Origin: Pelosinus fermentans DSM 17108
GTDB taxonomy: Bacteria > Bacillota > Negativicutes > DSM-13327
DNA length: 64,000 bases
NCBI RefSeq assembly: GCF_000271485.2
Contig: NZ_AKVN02000001.1
Coordinates: forward strand, 4,780,501-4,844,500
Direction: 5' to 3'
The position numbers were made by a program, and so were the translations under genes. Each line of letters starts with the position of its first letter. The first letter of the stretch is position 1. Under the pieces are notes generated by a model. That model saw nothing but the letters and a program-made list of their open reading frames with translations, did no database searches and had not been told where the DNA came from. Positions 37,913 through 47,229 of the stretch are shown piece by piece.

Positions 37913-38770
37913 ATGAACAATCTAAAAACAACCTTATTGTTAGCAGCCCTAACAGGTCTATTAATGGCAATTGGTGGTCTATTTGGCGGCAGATCCGGAG
38001 TAGGTATCATGCTGATAGTCTCCTTGGCTATGAATTTAGGAAGTTATTGGTTTAGTGATAAACTGGTTCTGCGTATGTATAGTGCCCGGGAAATTACATC
38101 TGAGCAAGGTCCTGACCTCTTCAAGCTGGTAGCCAATCTTGCCCATAGGGCAAACTTGCCGATGCCTAGAGTCTACGTAATTGATTCCGATGTCCCTAAC
38201 GCCTTTGCTACAGGACGCAGCCCTCAATATGGTGTTGTCGCAGTTACTACCGGGATTATGAAAACTCTATCGTATGACGAATTGTCAGGTGTTATCGCTC
38301 ATGAATTAGCTCATATTAAAAATCGCGATACACTCATTAGTACCGTTGTTGCTTCAATCGCAGGCGTTATTACCTGGATCGCCCACATGGCTCAATGGTC
38401 AGCTATCTTCGGTATGGGGCGCAGCAATGAAGACGATAATGGCGGTCTTCTAGGCACACTCTTTACTATCGTATTAGCTCCAATTGCTGCAACTCTTATC
38501 CAATTAGGAATTTCTCGCTCAAGAGAATATATGGCCGACGAAATTGGTGGTGCCATTTCAAACAATCCATTAGCATTAGCAAGCGCTTTAGAGAAAATTG
38601 ACTATTATGCCAAACATAAAGTGCTGCCTGCTTCCACACCATCTACCTCTCATTTATTCATCATTAACCCATTAAGCGGGACGGGACAATGGATGACGAA
38701 CTTATTTAGCACTCATCCAGCTACCGCTGAGCGTGTAGCACGTCTCAGAGAACAAGCCCGCGGCAGATAA
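37913..38770 (+). CDS. htpX: HtpX-type membrane zinc metalloprotease
   Basis: 286 residues from ATG 37913, about ten bases after AAAGGAGG. Two N-terminal membrane helices (about 5-50) are followed by the zinc motif HELAH (IAHELAHIKNRD), a second pair of helices, and the third ligand Glu in SREYMADEIG. HtpX degrades misfolded membrane proteins alongside FtsH. The Mn2+ riboswitch upstream is unusual for this family and suggests induction by manganese excess. Confidence 0.92.
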   Translation: MNNLKTTLLLAALTGLLMAIGGLFGGRSGVGIMLIVSLAMNLGSYWFSDKLVLRMYSAREITSEQGPDLFKLVANLAHRANLPMPRVYVIDSDVPNAFATGRSPQYGVVAVTTGIMKTLSYDELSGVIAHELAHIKNRDTLISTVVASIAGVITWIAHMAQWSAIFGMGRSNEDDNGGLLGTLFTIVLAPIAATLIQLGISRSREYMADEIGGAISNNPLALASALEKIDYYAKHKVLPASTPSTSHLFIINPLSGTGQWMTNLFSTHPATAERVARLREQARGR

Positions 38771-38780
38771 TATAAGGAAG

Positions 38781-38838
38781 AAGGAGGCTGCCCTCACCAT
38801 AGGTTTAAAAAACTTATGGTGAGGGCAGCCTCCTTTTT
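38781..38838 (+). terminator. htpX terminator
   Basis: A perfect 20-bp stem (38781-38800 and 38816-38835) followed by T5. Confidence 0.9.
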
Positions 38839-38880
38839 TATCGTATAAAATTTAAATGACCGATAGGTAAAGCAAAGCAG

Positions 38881-38903
38881 TTGAAACGCGAAGACACAAA
38901 GGA
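38881..38903. repeat. dispersed repeat, copy 4 (left arm only)
   Basis: TTGAAACGCGAAGACACAAA, an isolated left arm just before the lrgA promoter region. Confidence 0.6.
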
Positions 38904-39053
38904 GGATTTTATTTTTGCTCTGTGCATTGACAGCTTCTTATGTTTGAGTAGATTAACAATCATAGTCAAAACCAATAATTTTAATTGTTATTATGAATTT
39001 TACGCATGGTTAGTAATGCTATATACTACTTATATAACATGGAGGCGAATAAA

Positions 39054-39416
39054 ATGTACATTTTAAAATGTATTGCTCAAATTGGTGGATTACTGGGAAT
39101 TGCCCTATTGAGTAATAAAATAACGCAGGTATTTGATTTGCATTTTCCTGGCAGTATATTAGGAATCTTATTTATTTTTCTTTTATTAGAAGCAAAGATC
39201 ATTTCTTTAGAATGGGTCGAGACAGGTGCCAACCTTCTCATTGCAGAATTAATTCTATTTTTTATTCCATCAGCTGTCGGAGTGGTTCAGTATAAACAGT
39301 TAATCATAACCAATGGAGCAAGTTTTGGATTCGTTATTTTCCTCAGCACCGTAACGGTGATGATTTCTACAGGATTACTTGCCGAATTTTTGAATAAGAT
39401 AGGAAAGGGACGATAA
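39054..39416 (+). CDS. lrgA: LrgA/CidA-family holin-like membrane protein
   Basis: 120 residues from ATG 39054 after GGAGGCG. An upstream in-frame extension to 39006 has no ribosome site. Four membrane helices, with the family signature LHFPGSILGILFIFLLL. LrgA/CidA proteins influence murein hydrolase export and cell lysis. In several Firmicutes LrgAB-like pairs import pyruvate. The lrgB gene begins one base after its stop. Confidence 0.9.
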   Translation: MYILKCIAQIGGLLGIALLSNKITQVFDLHFPGSILGILFIFLLLEAKIISLEWVETGANLLIAELILFFIPSAVGVVQYKQLIITNGASFGFVIFLSTVTVMISTGLLAEFLNKIGKGR

Positions 39417-39417
39417 T

Positions 39418-40107
39418 ATGTTAGCAGGATTTAGCTTTATTATTACAATTCTTAGCTATGCAGGAGCAAAAATTTTATATAGAAAAAAGCAATCCGTTTT
39501 TTTATCACCATTAGTCATCTGCCCTTTTATATTAATCAGTTTGCTATTATCATTTCATGTTTCTTTAGAAACCTATTCTGCAGGTACACAATGGATTACG
39601 AATATGCTGCAGCCGGCAATCGTCGCTTTTGCAGTTCCCTTGTATAAATATCGAGCGTTATTAAAGAAATATGCATTAGAAATTGCCCTTGGTGTTCTCG
39701 GAGGTTCGATCATCGCAATCGTATCTTCCGTTATGTATGGTAAATTGTTTCACTTGACGCCGCAACTTCTTGATAGCTTGGCGCCACGCTCCATTACCAC
39801 TCCCATTGCAATGAATATTTCTCAAACCATTGGTGGCCTTCCTGCCATGACAGCTAGTTTTGTCATCGTAACAGGTATTGTAGGGATCTTTGCAGGTCCT
39901 TTTATTCTAAAATGGCTTCCCATTCATCATCAAGTTAGTAAAGGCATGCTTCTGGGAATGGGGGCACATGGAGCGGGAACAGCACAGGCATATGAAATAG
40001 GCTCTATTGAAGGGGCTATCGCAAGCTTAACGATGATTGTTGCCGGTATTATTACAATTATGGTAGCACCTATATTAGTACCGATACTAGTCCCCATCAT
40101 AATATAA
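39418..40107 (+). CDS. lrgB: LrgB/CidB-family membrane protein
   Basis: 229 residues with six to eight membrane helices. The LrgB signatures are LAPRSITTPIAM, IGGLPAMTASFVIVTGI and MGAHGAGTAQAYEIGSIEGA. It forms a complex with LrgA and is coupled to it by a one-base gap. LytS/LytT, the usual activators of lrgAB, are encoded at 16-19 kb. Confidence 0.92.
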   Translation: MLAGFSFIITILSYAGAKILYRKKQSVFLSPLVICPFILISLLLSFHVSLETYSAGTQWITNMLQPAIVAFAVPLYKYRALLKKYALEIALGVLGGSIIAIVSSVMYGKLFHLTPQLLDSLAPRSITTPIAMNISQTIGGLPAMTASFVIVTGIVGIFAGPFILKWLPIHHQVSKGMLLGMGAHGAGTAQAYEIGSIEGAIASLTMIVAGIITIMVAPILVPILVPIII

Positions 40108-40381
40108 AGGCAAGGTCTGCAAGACTTACGTAATGAAAACTGATGTTTTGGATAAAATAGAATGTATATAGTGGTGTAACCGAAGCTGCAAATAATAATT
40201 TTTAAGTTTTTTTAAAAATATCCTCCCATAATATATGCAGGAAAATAGTCATATATAGTATAATAAGGCTATACGATATGTAACTACTGAATCAATAGAA
40301 ATCATAAGTATGTAAATACTATATCAAACTAACAAATTCTTTAGTTAAAATGTATCATAATTATGGAAGGAGCTTATATTA

Positions 40382-41614
40382 ATGGCTTTAATTAACGAAA
40401 ACTATTTGAAACTCCCTGGCAGTTATTTGTTTGCAGAAATCGCAAAGAGAGTTACAACTTTTAAAACAGAATTTCCAGAAGCAAATATCATTCGATTGGG
40501 AATTGGTGATGTTACACAGCCTTTAACCCCTGCTGTCATTGAAGGCTTACACAAAGCCGTGGATGAAATGGCACACGCCGAAACATTTAGAGGCTATGGA
40601 CCAGAACAAGGTTATAACTTCCTCATCAAAAAGATCATTGAAACTGATTATCGTTCTAGAGGTATCGAACTTGAAGAAGATGAAGTCTTCGTCAGTGACG
40701 GTTCCAAAAGCGATGTAGGTAATATTCAAGAGATTTTTGGTGTACATAACAAAGTTGCGATTACTGATCCTGTATATCCTGTATATCTGGATACCAACGT
40801 AATGGCAGGTAGAACAGGTGATTTTTCTAATGGCATCTTTGAAAATGTCACCTATTTAATCTGCAATGCAGAAAATAATTTTGTTCCAGAGTTACCTACA
40901 GAAAAAGTAGACCTTATTTACTTATGTGTTCCTAATAATCCTACAGGCACCACACTTTCTAAAAAAGAATTGAAAAAATGGGTTGATTATGCAAGAGCAA
41001 ACAACTCCATTATCTTATTTGATTCTGCTTATGAAGCATATATCCAAGATCCAGAGCTTCCTCACAGCATCTATGAAATTGAAGGTGCCAAAGAAGTCGC
41101 TATTGAGTTTCGATCTTTCTCCAAAACAGCCGGTTTTACTGGTACTAGATGTGCCTATACCGTTGTACCTAAAACCGTTCTGGCTCTAACTGCTAATGGC
41201 GAGAAACACGCCTTAAATAAATTATGGAACCGCAGACAAACGACTAAATTCAACGGTACTCCTTATATTATCCAAAAAGGTGCGGAAGCGACTTATACTC
41301 CTGAAGGTCAAGCTGAAATCAAGAGTATCGTAAAATATTATATGGATAATGCAAGAATCATTAAGGAAGGTCTAGAAAGTATTGGCATACAAACCTTCGG
41401 TGGCGTAAATGCACCTTACATTTGGCTGAAAGTACCAAAAGGACTGGATTCTTGGTCTTTCTTCGACAAGCTGCTCCATGAAGTACATATTGTAGGTACT
41501 CCTGGTACTGGCTTTGGTCCATCTGGAGAAGGTTACTTCAGATTGACAGCCTTTGGCAACAAAGAAGCCACCATTGAAGCAATTGAAAGAATTAAAACCA
41601 AATTAAGTTTATAA
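40382..41614 (+). CDS. dapL: LL-diaminopimelate aminotransferase
   Basis: 410 residues. The PLP lysine is Lys248 in [13 protein letters not shown], with the DapL signatures [19 protein letters not shown] and VPNNPTG. It converts tetrahydrodipicolinate plus glutamate directly to LL-diaminopimelate, bypassing the acylated intermediates, for lysine and peptidoglycan. ATG follows GGAAGGAGC. It is monocistronic with a repeat and terminator downstream. Confidence 0.95.
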   Translation: MALINENYLKLPGSYLFAEIAKRVTTFKTEFPEANIIRLGIGDVTQPLTPAVIEGLHKAVDEMAHAETFRGYGPEQGYNFLIKKIIETDYRSRGIELEEDEVFVSDGSKSDVGNIQEIFGVHNKVAITDPVYPVYLDTNVMAGRTGDFSNGIFENVTYLICNAENNFVPELPTEKVDLIYLCVPNNPTGTTLSKKELKKWVDYARANNSIILFDSAYEAYIQDPELPHSIYEIEGAKEVAIEFRSFSKTAGFTGTRCAYTVVPKTVLALTANGEKHALNKLWNRRQTTKFNGTPYIIQKGAEATYTPEGQAEIKSIVKYYMDNARIIKEGLESIGIQTFGGVNAPYIWLKVPKGLDSWSFFDKLLHEVHIVGTPGTGFGPSGEGYFRLTAFGNKEATIEAIERIKTKLSL

Positions 41615-41648
41615 ATAAAACAATACTTCATTAAAAATAAAAACGTTT

Positions 41649-41789
41649 GAACCGCGAAGACGCAAAGGGACCTATTTATATTGTCATTGCGAGCGTAACG
41701 AAGCAATCCCCTGCCTGCCAAGAGATTGCTTCGCTATGTGCTCGCAATGACAAATTTACGCAATCTAAGAACATCCCCTTCGCGGTTCA
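41649..41789. repeat. dispersed palindromic repeat, copy 5, interrupted
   Basis: The left arm TGAACCGCGAAGACGCAAAG (41649 on) and right arm CCCCTTCGCGGTTCA (to 41789) belong to the common family. A different palindrome (41681-41753) occupies the middle. Confidence 0.85.
41681..41753. repeat. TTGTCATTGCGAGCG palindrome nested in copy 5
   Basis: TTGTCATTGCGAGCGTAACG...AGCAATC (41681-41708) and GATTGCTTCGCTATGTGCTC...TGACAA (to 41753) form a 73-bp hairpin of a second repeat family. It lies within the arms of the first. A half copy occurs at 63789-63816. Confidence 0.85.
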
Positions 41790-41820
41790 TTGTTGTTGAT
41801 ATCACATTGCACAATTTATA

Positions 41821-41864
41821 AAAAAATCAGGAAGCGGCGATTTATGCCGTTTCCTGATTTTTTT
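41821..41864. terminator. bidirectional terminator, dapL / FlxA-like
   Basis: An 18-bp stem with one G-U pair (41821-41838 and 41846-41863), with A- and T-runs on both sides. Confidence 0.85.
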
Positions 41865-41900
41865 ATAAATCGAAATGTTAAATGACTCCCTGAAATGAAC

Positions 41901-42269
41901 TTATGATTCAATTGTATTCTCAGTATCATCTTTTTCCGCTGTTACATTTGAGGAACTAAGATTCGCTTCCTTACTTTCCTGTGTAAGGCTCAGGTTGTAT
42001 GCAGGACCAACAGTTACATTGCTTGAAGCAGCTTGCTCACTATTTGAACTTTTCGATTGGGATTTTTGCTGCACTTGTTGGATCTGGAGCTGGATTTGCT
42101 GCATTTGCTGTTGAAGCAGCTGAATCTGCTTTGCGTTTTCGGCTGCATCGTCCTCTTGCAATTCTTGAATTTGCCTGGTAAGGCTTTGAATCTGCTTTTG
42201 TAGATCACTTACACTACTTTGGGTACTAGACTGACTGCTTTGGCTATTTCCGCTAATCGTCATAGACAT
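41901..42269 (-). CDS. FlxA-like coiled-coil protein
   Basis: 122 residues from ATG 42269, after AAAGGAGG. A Ser/Gln-rich N-terminus is followed by a coiled coil (about 25-75: LQKQIQSLTRQIQELQEDD, QLLQQQMQQIQLQIQ). A Ser/Asn-rich C-terminal tail completes it. It resembles the FlxA family, a sigma-28-dependent protein of unknown role in enterobacteria. It is downstream of the TPR glycosyltransferase and perhaps cotranscribed. Confidence 0.7.
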   Translation of the reverse strand: MSMTISGNSQSSQSSTQSSVSDLQKQIQSLTRQIQELQEDDAAENAKQIQLLQQQMQQIQLQIQQVQQKSQSKSSNSEQAASSNVTVGPAYNLSLTQESKEANLSSSNVTAEKDDTENTIES

Positions 42270-42374
42270 GATAACTACCTCCTTTATATACATCGACCTG
42301 CTTTGTATATCGGAGAATTATCTTTGAATTTCCTTTGAATTCTTTTAATTGTCTTTGATTTTGTTAAATTGTTA

Positions 42375-43715
42375 TTATTTTTTAAGTTTAACTTCCAGAT
42401 TTGTTTTTACCCGCACTAAAACGTCCTGCCAATCACCTCTATGAATTTGACGAAAAATTCGTATCGTTGGATACCAAAGACTCTCTTGTCCTTTTACCTG
42501 CCAGCGCCAATCAGGGTCAATAGGCAAAAGCAGCCATGTTTCTTTCCCCATAGCTCCTGCTAAATGCGCAACTGCCGTGTCTACCGTTATTATCAGATCC
42601 AGATTTTCAATCAGGCCTGCTGTTTCGGCAAAGTCACTGATATTCTCATGAAAATCAATTACTTGATGCGAAACTGTTTGTAGATCAGCAGCTTTTTCAT
42701 CCATCTGCAAACTTACCCAATTTACCTCCTGGAGAGAGAAAAGCTGTTTGAACACATGAAAAGGAATGGATCGATTTTTATCATTTTTATGATTTGGATT
42801 ACCGGCCCAAACAACACCAATGGTAAAAGACTGATCCTTTATTACCTTTTTCAGCATCTCACTCCACTTGTTTATCAGGTTAGAATCTGCTTTTATATAT
42901 GGAATGGGGCTAGGAATGGTATGTAGTGTAGTATGAAACATAAATGGCAAACTTGGTAATGGACAGGAAAATGTATACTCCCCCACCATCTTTTCGTCAG
43001 TCTGAATTGTACTATTTTTGAAAGAAGCAGACATTAACCGTTCTAGCTGTTTGGGCAGGAACAAAACTACCTCAGAAGCCACTTTTTCAATTTCTTGAGC
43101 ATATCTTACAAAATGAATCGTATCACCGAACCCTTGTTCATGAAACAATACTATTTTTTGTCCGATTAAATCCTCCAACTTCCAATTGTATCCAGAATCA
43201 CAGGCACTAAAGATTTTGCGACGCAGTTCATACCCTCTCCAGCCCTTCTCATACTGTCCCTGAAGTAAATATAAGACTCCTAATGCAAATTCAGCTTCTA
43301 TAAAGCCAGATCGCAGTCTAATAGCCAATTCAAGATGATGTTCAGCCTCATCTAAGCGCTCCATCTGCTTGAGCACCATTCCAAGGCGAAAATGTGCTTC
43401 TGGAAAACCAGGTTCGCAGCTTATCGTTTCGCGAAGGCAAATTTCGGCTTCCTCCAGAAGACTTGTTCTAGAAAATAGCGTTCCTAAATTAAATAAAGCT
43501 TCAGGATAATCCGCTTTTAATTCTAAAGCACGCTGAAGATAGAATTCTGCTTCATCTAGATTATTCATATTGATTAATAATGCACCTATACCATTATAAG
43601 CTTCAGCATAATCTGGTCTTAAAGAGATTGCTTGATGAAAAAGCTCTAATGCCTGCAACGCATCTCCTTTATGTGCCAGCTCAGCTCCCTGAGTGAAACA
43701 TAGCTCTGCATTCAT
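42375..43715 (-). CDS. TPR-repeat protein with glycosyltransferase-like domain
   Basis: 446 residues from ATG 43715 after AAGGAAAG. ATG 43757 is possible but has no ribosome site. Four to five tetratricopeptide repeats (about 1-170: HKGDALQALELFHQAI, EAYNGIGALLINMNNLDEAE) precede a GT-B/GT9-like domain. It has FHEQGFGDTIHFVRY, IGVVWAGNPNHKNDKNRS and ITVDTAVAHLAGAMG. Such fusions modify proteins or flagellin with sugars. The acceptor is unknown. Confidence 0.82.
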   Translation of the reverse strand: MNAELCFTQGAELAHKGDALQALELFHQAISLRPDYAEAYNGIGALLINMNNLDEAEFYLQRALELKADYPEALFNLGTLFSRTSLLEEAEICLRETISCEPGFPEAHFRLGMVLKQMERLDEAEHHLELAIRLRSGFIEAEFALGVLYLLQGQYEKGWRGYELRRKIFSACDSGYNWKLEDLIGQKIVLFHEQGFGDTIHFVRYAQEIEKVASEVVLFLPKQLERLMSASFKNSTIQTDEKMVGEYTFSCPLPSLPFMFHTTLHTIPSPIPYIKADSNLINKWSEMLKKVIKDQSFTIGVVWAGNPNHKNDKNRSIPFHVFKQLFSLQEVNWVSLQMDEKAADLQTVSHQVIDFHENISDFAETAGLIENLDLIITVDTAVAHLAGAMGKETWLLLPIDPDWRWQVKGQESLWYPTIRIFRQIHRGDWQDVLVRVKTNLEVKLKK

Positions 43716-43776
43716 ATGATTACTTTCCTTCACTTTTTTACCATTGTTGTCAAACATCGGCTCATCGCTAACTTGG

Positions 43777-44766
43777 TTAGAAAAGAGTATCTGGTTCTTT
43801 ATACTCTCTACTGCTTTTAACTGAAGATTTATATAGTTTTCGATTATTCAGCAGCCAAACTTTATCAGAGAAATGTCCGTCTTCTACCTTTTCTAAAGCT
43901 CGCCCCATATCATACATTCTCGCATCCATGATATCCAGATAATGCAGTATTTCAGCCTCGGGTATCATTGGTCGTTTAGGACTGCCAAACTCTGGCTCAT
44001 AATGATGGGACAAGACCATATGCTGCAAAAGCAGGGAGGCTTCCGGATCGGCTCCCACCTCTACAGCAGTCTGATCAATCATTTTTATTCCTTGGATGAT
44101 ATGCCCTAAGAGTTCTCCCTCTACCGTGTATTCAGAGACAATCCCTAATTCACTGGCATTCATCTCCGCTATTTTTGCAATATCATGAAGAATGATGCCT
44201 GCAAATAGTAAGTCCCGATTCAGACTTACGTACACCTCACTTACCTTTTCACCCATTTTCAACATAGTGGTTATATGATATAAAAGACCAGAACGAACAG
44301 CATGATGATTTTGTTTTGCTGCCGGATATAATAGCAGCTTCTCTTTATGAGCAGCAACTAAAGTACTGACAATTTTGGCAATATCAGCATTCTCAATCAT
44401 ACCTATATATTTTTCAATTTCCCCATACATCACTTCTGGGCTATAGGGAGCAACGGGCACGAAATCACCAATATCTAACGCATCTTCTTGTGTAGCCGTC
44501 CTGATTTTATCAATTTTAAGCTGCAGCCTGTTCTGCCATTCGGAAATGCTTCCCCGTATTCTGACTAACATATTTATAGTGTATTTCGGTTCTGTTTCTG
44601 TGCTATAATCCCAGAGCTTGGCATTAATTTCACCCGTGGGATCCACTAATGTTAGATCCAGATAACTTTTATTAGTACTGGTTGTCTTGTATTCAGCAGC
44701 CTTCACAAGAAAAAAGCTCTGAATTAGATCACCAGACTGAAAATCTCTAATTTTTTTAGTTTCCAT
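43777..44766 (-). CDS. yhaM: 3'-5' exoribonuclease YhaM
   Basis: 329 residues. An N-terminal OB-fold (about 15-95: SYLDLTLVDPTGEINAKLWD) is followed by an HD hydrolase domain (about 150-290: GLLYHITTMLK, AGIILHDIAKIAEM, HMVLSHHYEPE). YhaM trims RNA and single-stranded DNA 3' ends with Mn2+ or Co2+. ATG follows AAGGGAGAG and lies two bases after the TRIC gene stop. Confidence 0.92.
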   Translation of the reverse strand: METKKIRDFQSGDLIQSFFLVKAAEYKTTSTNKSYLDLTLVDPTGEINAKLWDYSTETEPKYTINMLVRIRGSISEWQNRLQLKIDKIRTATQEDALDIGDFVPVAPYSPEVMYGEIEKYIGMIENADIAKIVSTLVAAHKEKLLLYPAAKQNHHAVRSGLLYHITTMLKMGEKVSEVYVSLNRDLLFAGIILHDIAKIAEMNASELGIVSEYTVEGELLGHIIQGIKMIDQTAVEVGADPEASLLLQHMVLSHHYEPEFGSPKRPMIPEAEILHYLDIMDARMYDMGRALEKVEDGHFSDKVWLLNNRKLYKSSVKSSREYKEPDTLF

Positions 44767-44768
44767 CC

Positions 44769-45407
44769 TTACTCTCCCTTACTCTCATACTTTTCTTGCC
44801 CTTTTGCAGCAGGCACCGGAAAATTAATATCATATTTCATACAAACCATTCGGATGCTTACTGTAACAAAAAAACATAGATACATCGGACCATTTCCTAA
44901 TAAAAACGGCTTCGAATAAAAAAAACATATCGCTCCTGCAATAGAGGCTACTGCATATACTTCTTTTTGAAAAATAAACGGAATATCCCGCACAAATACG
45001 TCTCGAATCACACCGCCGCCTACACCGCTTAGTACGGCCATCATAACAGTGATAAACAACCGATGATACTCATATAAAAATGACATATTTGCACCAGCTG
45101 CCGTAAAGGCACCCAGCCCTACTGCATCACAGATCAAAATAACATTATTGAATTTATTAATCCACTGATAATTTATACTTACAATAATAGCTGTAATCAA
45201 ACTGATAATGGTAAAGAAGGGATAGACAAAGGCTGTAGGAGGATTAATCCCAATTAAAACATCCCGCACAATCCCTCCGCCAACTGCCGTAGTTAATGCT
45301 AACATAAACACGCCAAATAAATCCAATCGTTTGTGTATCCCAACTAAAGCTCCTGCCGCAGCAAAAGCAATGGTTCCAATCACTTCAAAAATATTTAATA
45401 CGTCCAT
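44769..45407 (-). CDS. TRIC-like cation channel family protein (YadS/UPF0126)
   Basis: 212 residues with six to seven membrane helices and two repeated glycine motifs (TTAVGGGIVRDVLIG, LSGVGGGVIRDVF) typical of the trimeric intracellular cation channel fold. A few bacterial members conduct K+ or export glycine-like solutes. The substrate here is unknown. It lies in an operon between tag and yhaM. Confidence 0.88.
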   Translation of the reverse strand: MDVLNIFEVIGTIAFAAAGALVGIHKRLDLFGVFMLALTTAVGGGIVRDVLIGINPPTAFVYPFFTIISLITAIIVSINYQWINKFNNVILICDAVGLGAFTAAGANMSFLYEYHRLFITVMMAVLSGVGGGVIRDVFVRDIPFIFQKEVYAVASIAGAICFFYSKPFLLGNGPMYLCFFVTVSIRMVCMKYDINFPVPAAKGQEKYESKGE

Positions 45408-45426
45408 TCATTTACTCCTTGCTTTG

Positions 45427-46029
45427 TTACTCCTTCAACAACTCTTTGTGACGATAACAATGTGTTATATGGTCATTGACCATACCAATTGCCTGCATAT
45501 AGGCATAACAAATCGTCGGCCCTACAAAAGAAAAGCCCTTTTTCTTCAAGGCCCTGCTCATTTCCTTTGATTCTAACGTCTCTGTGGGAACCTCATCCAG
45601 AGAAGACCAGCTGTTTTGTCTGGGCGCACCGCCAATAAATTGCCATATATACGTTGAAAAACTACCCATTTCCTGTTGTACTTGCAAAAATGCTCTGGCA
45701 TTTTTAACAAGAGCTGCCATCTTTAGAGAATTGCGAATCAATCTTGGGTCAGACATCAATTGTAACATTTTTTCCTCATCATAAACAGCAATTTTAGCTG
45801 GGGAAAATCCATCCAGCACTTCACGATAGGCTTCACGCCTTTTTAATATGGTAATCCAACTTAACCCTGCCTGCAAACCTTCTAAGAGCAGAAATTCAAA
45901 CAACTTATCATCATTATATTGAGGTACTCCCCATTCAGTGTCATGATATTTCTGATATAGAGCATCAGATGTTACCCAGCCGCACCGCTGTATTTCATGA
46001 GAAGCACATAACACATCATTCTTTTTCAT
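45427..46029 (-). CDS. tag: DNA-3-methyladenine glycosylase I
   Basis: 200 residues. It has CGWVTSDALYQKYHDTEWGVP at the N-terminus and FEFLLLEGLQAGLSWITIL, followed by FSFVGPTICYAYMQAIGMVN. The zinc-binding residues typical of Tag (Cys near the start, His/Cys near the end: HITHCYRH) are present. It excises 3-methyladenine from alkylated DNA. First gene of the tag-TRIC-yhaM operon; ATG follows GGGAG. Confidence 0.95.
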   Translation of the reverse strand: MKKNDVLCASHEIQRCGWVTSDALYQKYHDTEWGVPQYNDDKLFEFLLLEGLQAGLSWITILKRREAYREVLDGFSPAKIAVYDEEKMLQLMSDPRLIRNSLKMAALVKNARAFLQVQQEMGSFSTYIWQFIGGAPRQNSWSSLDEVPTETLESKEMSRALKKKGFSFVGPTICYAYMQAIGMVNDHITHCYRHKELLKE

Positions 46030-46149
46030 ATCATTACTCCCATTACTTTTTTTATCTTATTTTTCTACAAAATAGCCCTTCCCTACTTCCATACCAAATT
46101 CACAAATTCCTGCATAATAAAAAGCTACGCATCCTTTAAAACATAGCCG

Positions 46150-46239
46150 TTATGAACCACAAAGACGCAAAGGGTTTTAATTCTTTGTGCTCTCCTTAGT
46201 GTGCCGCGGGCAGCGGCATTGCGCCTTTGTGGTTCATAA
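46150..46239. repeat. dispersed palindromic repeat, copy 6
   Basis: TTATGAACCACAAAGACGCA (46150 on) pairs with GCGCCTTTGTGGTTCATAA ending at 46239. It contains an inner GC-rich hairpin. Confidence 0.8.
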
Positions 46240-46281
46240 CTTTTATATTTTTCCACCTACAAAACTTTTACTTTCCAGACG

Positions 46282-46328
46282 ATTAGAAAAAGCTCCAAGA
46301 CTCCTTGCATATCGCAAGTCGTCTTGGA
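46282..46328. terminator. terminator at the 3' end of the nif cluster
   Basis: CTCCAAGAC (46292-46300) pairs with GTCTTGGAG (46320-46328), with inner CTTGC/GCAAG. Minus-strand CTTTTTCTAAT follows. It ends the nif transcript after nifV(alpha). Confidence 0.8.
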
Positions 46329-46344
46329 GTTTTTGTTAATCACA

Positions 46345-47223
46345 CTAAGCTATTTTATTTGTATTATCGACAGTAAAAGCATTGCCGATAATTGGCTTAT
46401 AGTCAAACACATCCTTGTTGCCAGCCTGCATCACCAAATGGCTTAAATGGAGAAAATCATTTCTGTTAACATGGCATTTCATACCATATACGACCTGCCA
46501 CGCAGTCACCACTTCCTCTAATGCTGCATTTCCCGCCCGCTCGCCAATTCCCCCAATCGTTGTACTTGCCAGTTCAGCCCCGGCAGCAAGCGCTACCAAG
46601 GTATTGGCATTGGCTAAACCAAAATCATTGTGCATATGAACTTCTACCGGCAATGGACAGCGAGGAATCAATTCCTGAAAGATAGAATGCACCGCTAATG
46701 GATTTAGGCAGCCTACCGTATCCGCATAACGAATGCGAACTGCTCCCAATTCTGCCGCTATATTTGCAACTTCCAGGAAATACTCCCGATCCCCTCGTGA
46801 AGCATCTTCTGCTCCTACAGAAACCGTGCAGCCAAAGCTTTGTGCCAACAATATGGACTGCTTTAAATTCTCCAGTACCCATTCCCTGCTTTTTTTTAAT
46901 TTTTGTTCAATATGCAAATCAGAGACAGGAACTGAAATATGCAGATGGGAAAAGCCACAAGATACTGAAGACAGAATATCATTTTTAAGAGCACGATTCC
47001 AAGCAATCACCTTAGCTTGCAGCCCAGCAGACAAAATCATTTTCATCGCTTCTTGCTCTTCTTCTCCCATTACGGGAACCCCTGCTTCAATCCAGGTTAC
47101 TCCGGCCTTATCTAGTGCCGTAGCAATATTTAATTTATCCTGAGCAGAAAAAACAATGCTTGGGGACTGTTCTCCATCTCTTAGGGTAGTATCCACAATC
47201 TCAATTGTCCTTGCATCCTGCAT
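46345..47223 (-). CDS. nifV: homocitrate synthase, catalytic (alpha) subunit
   Basis: 292 residues. The TIM-barrel acyltransferase domain includes EIVDTTLRDGEQSPSIVFS, the conserved HMHNDFGLANANT metal motif and GGIGERAGNAALEEVV. It lacks the C-terminal LeuA-type region of one-piece NifV (about 380 residues). The adjacent omega gene supplies that region. It condenses acetyl-CoA with 2-oxoglutarate to make the homocitrate of FeMo-co. The split arrangement is the C. pasteurianum one. ATG follows AGGAAGGA, 6 bp after nifV(omega). Confidence 0.88.
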   Translation of the reverse strand: MQDARTIEIVDTTLRDGEQSPSIVFSAQDKLNIATALDKAGVTWIEAGVPVMGEEEQEAMKMILSAGLQAKVIAWNRALKNDILSSVSCGFSHLHISVPVSDLHIEQKLKKSREWVLENLKQSILLAQSFGCTVSVGAEDASRGDREYFLEVANIAAELGAVRIRYADTVGCLNPLAVHSIFQELIPRCPLPVEVHMHNDFGLANANTLVALAAGAELASTTIGGIGERAGNAALEEVVTAWQVVYGMKCHVNRNDFLHLSHLVMQAGNKDVFDYKPIIGNAFTVDNTNKIA

Positions 47224-47229
47224 AATGAT

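Noticed and set aside
46698-47143. Plus-strand frames of 96 and 136 codons opposite nifV(alpha).
   Set aside because: They are antisense shadows of a strongly recognised gene, with no ribosome sites.
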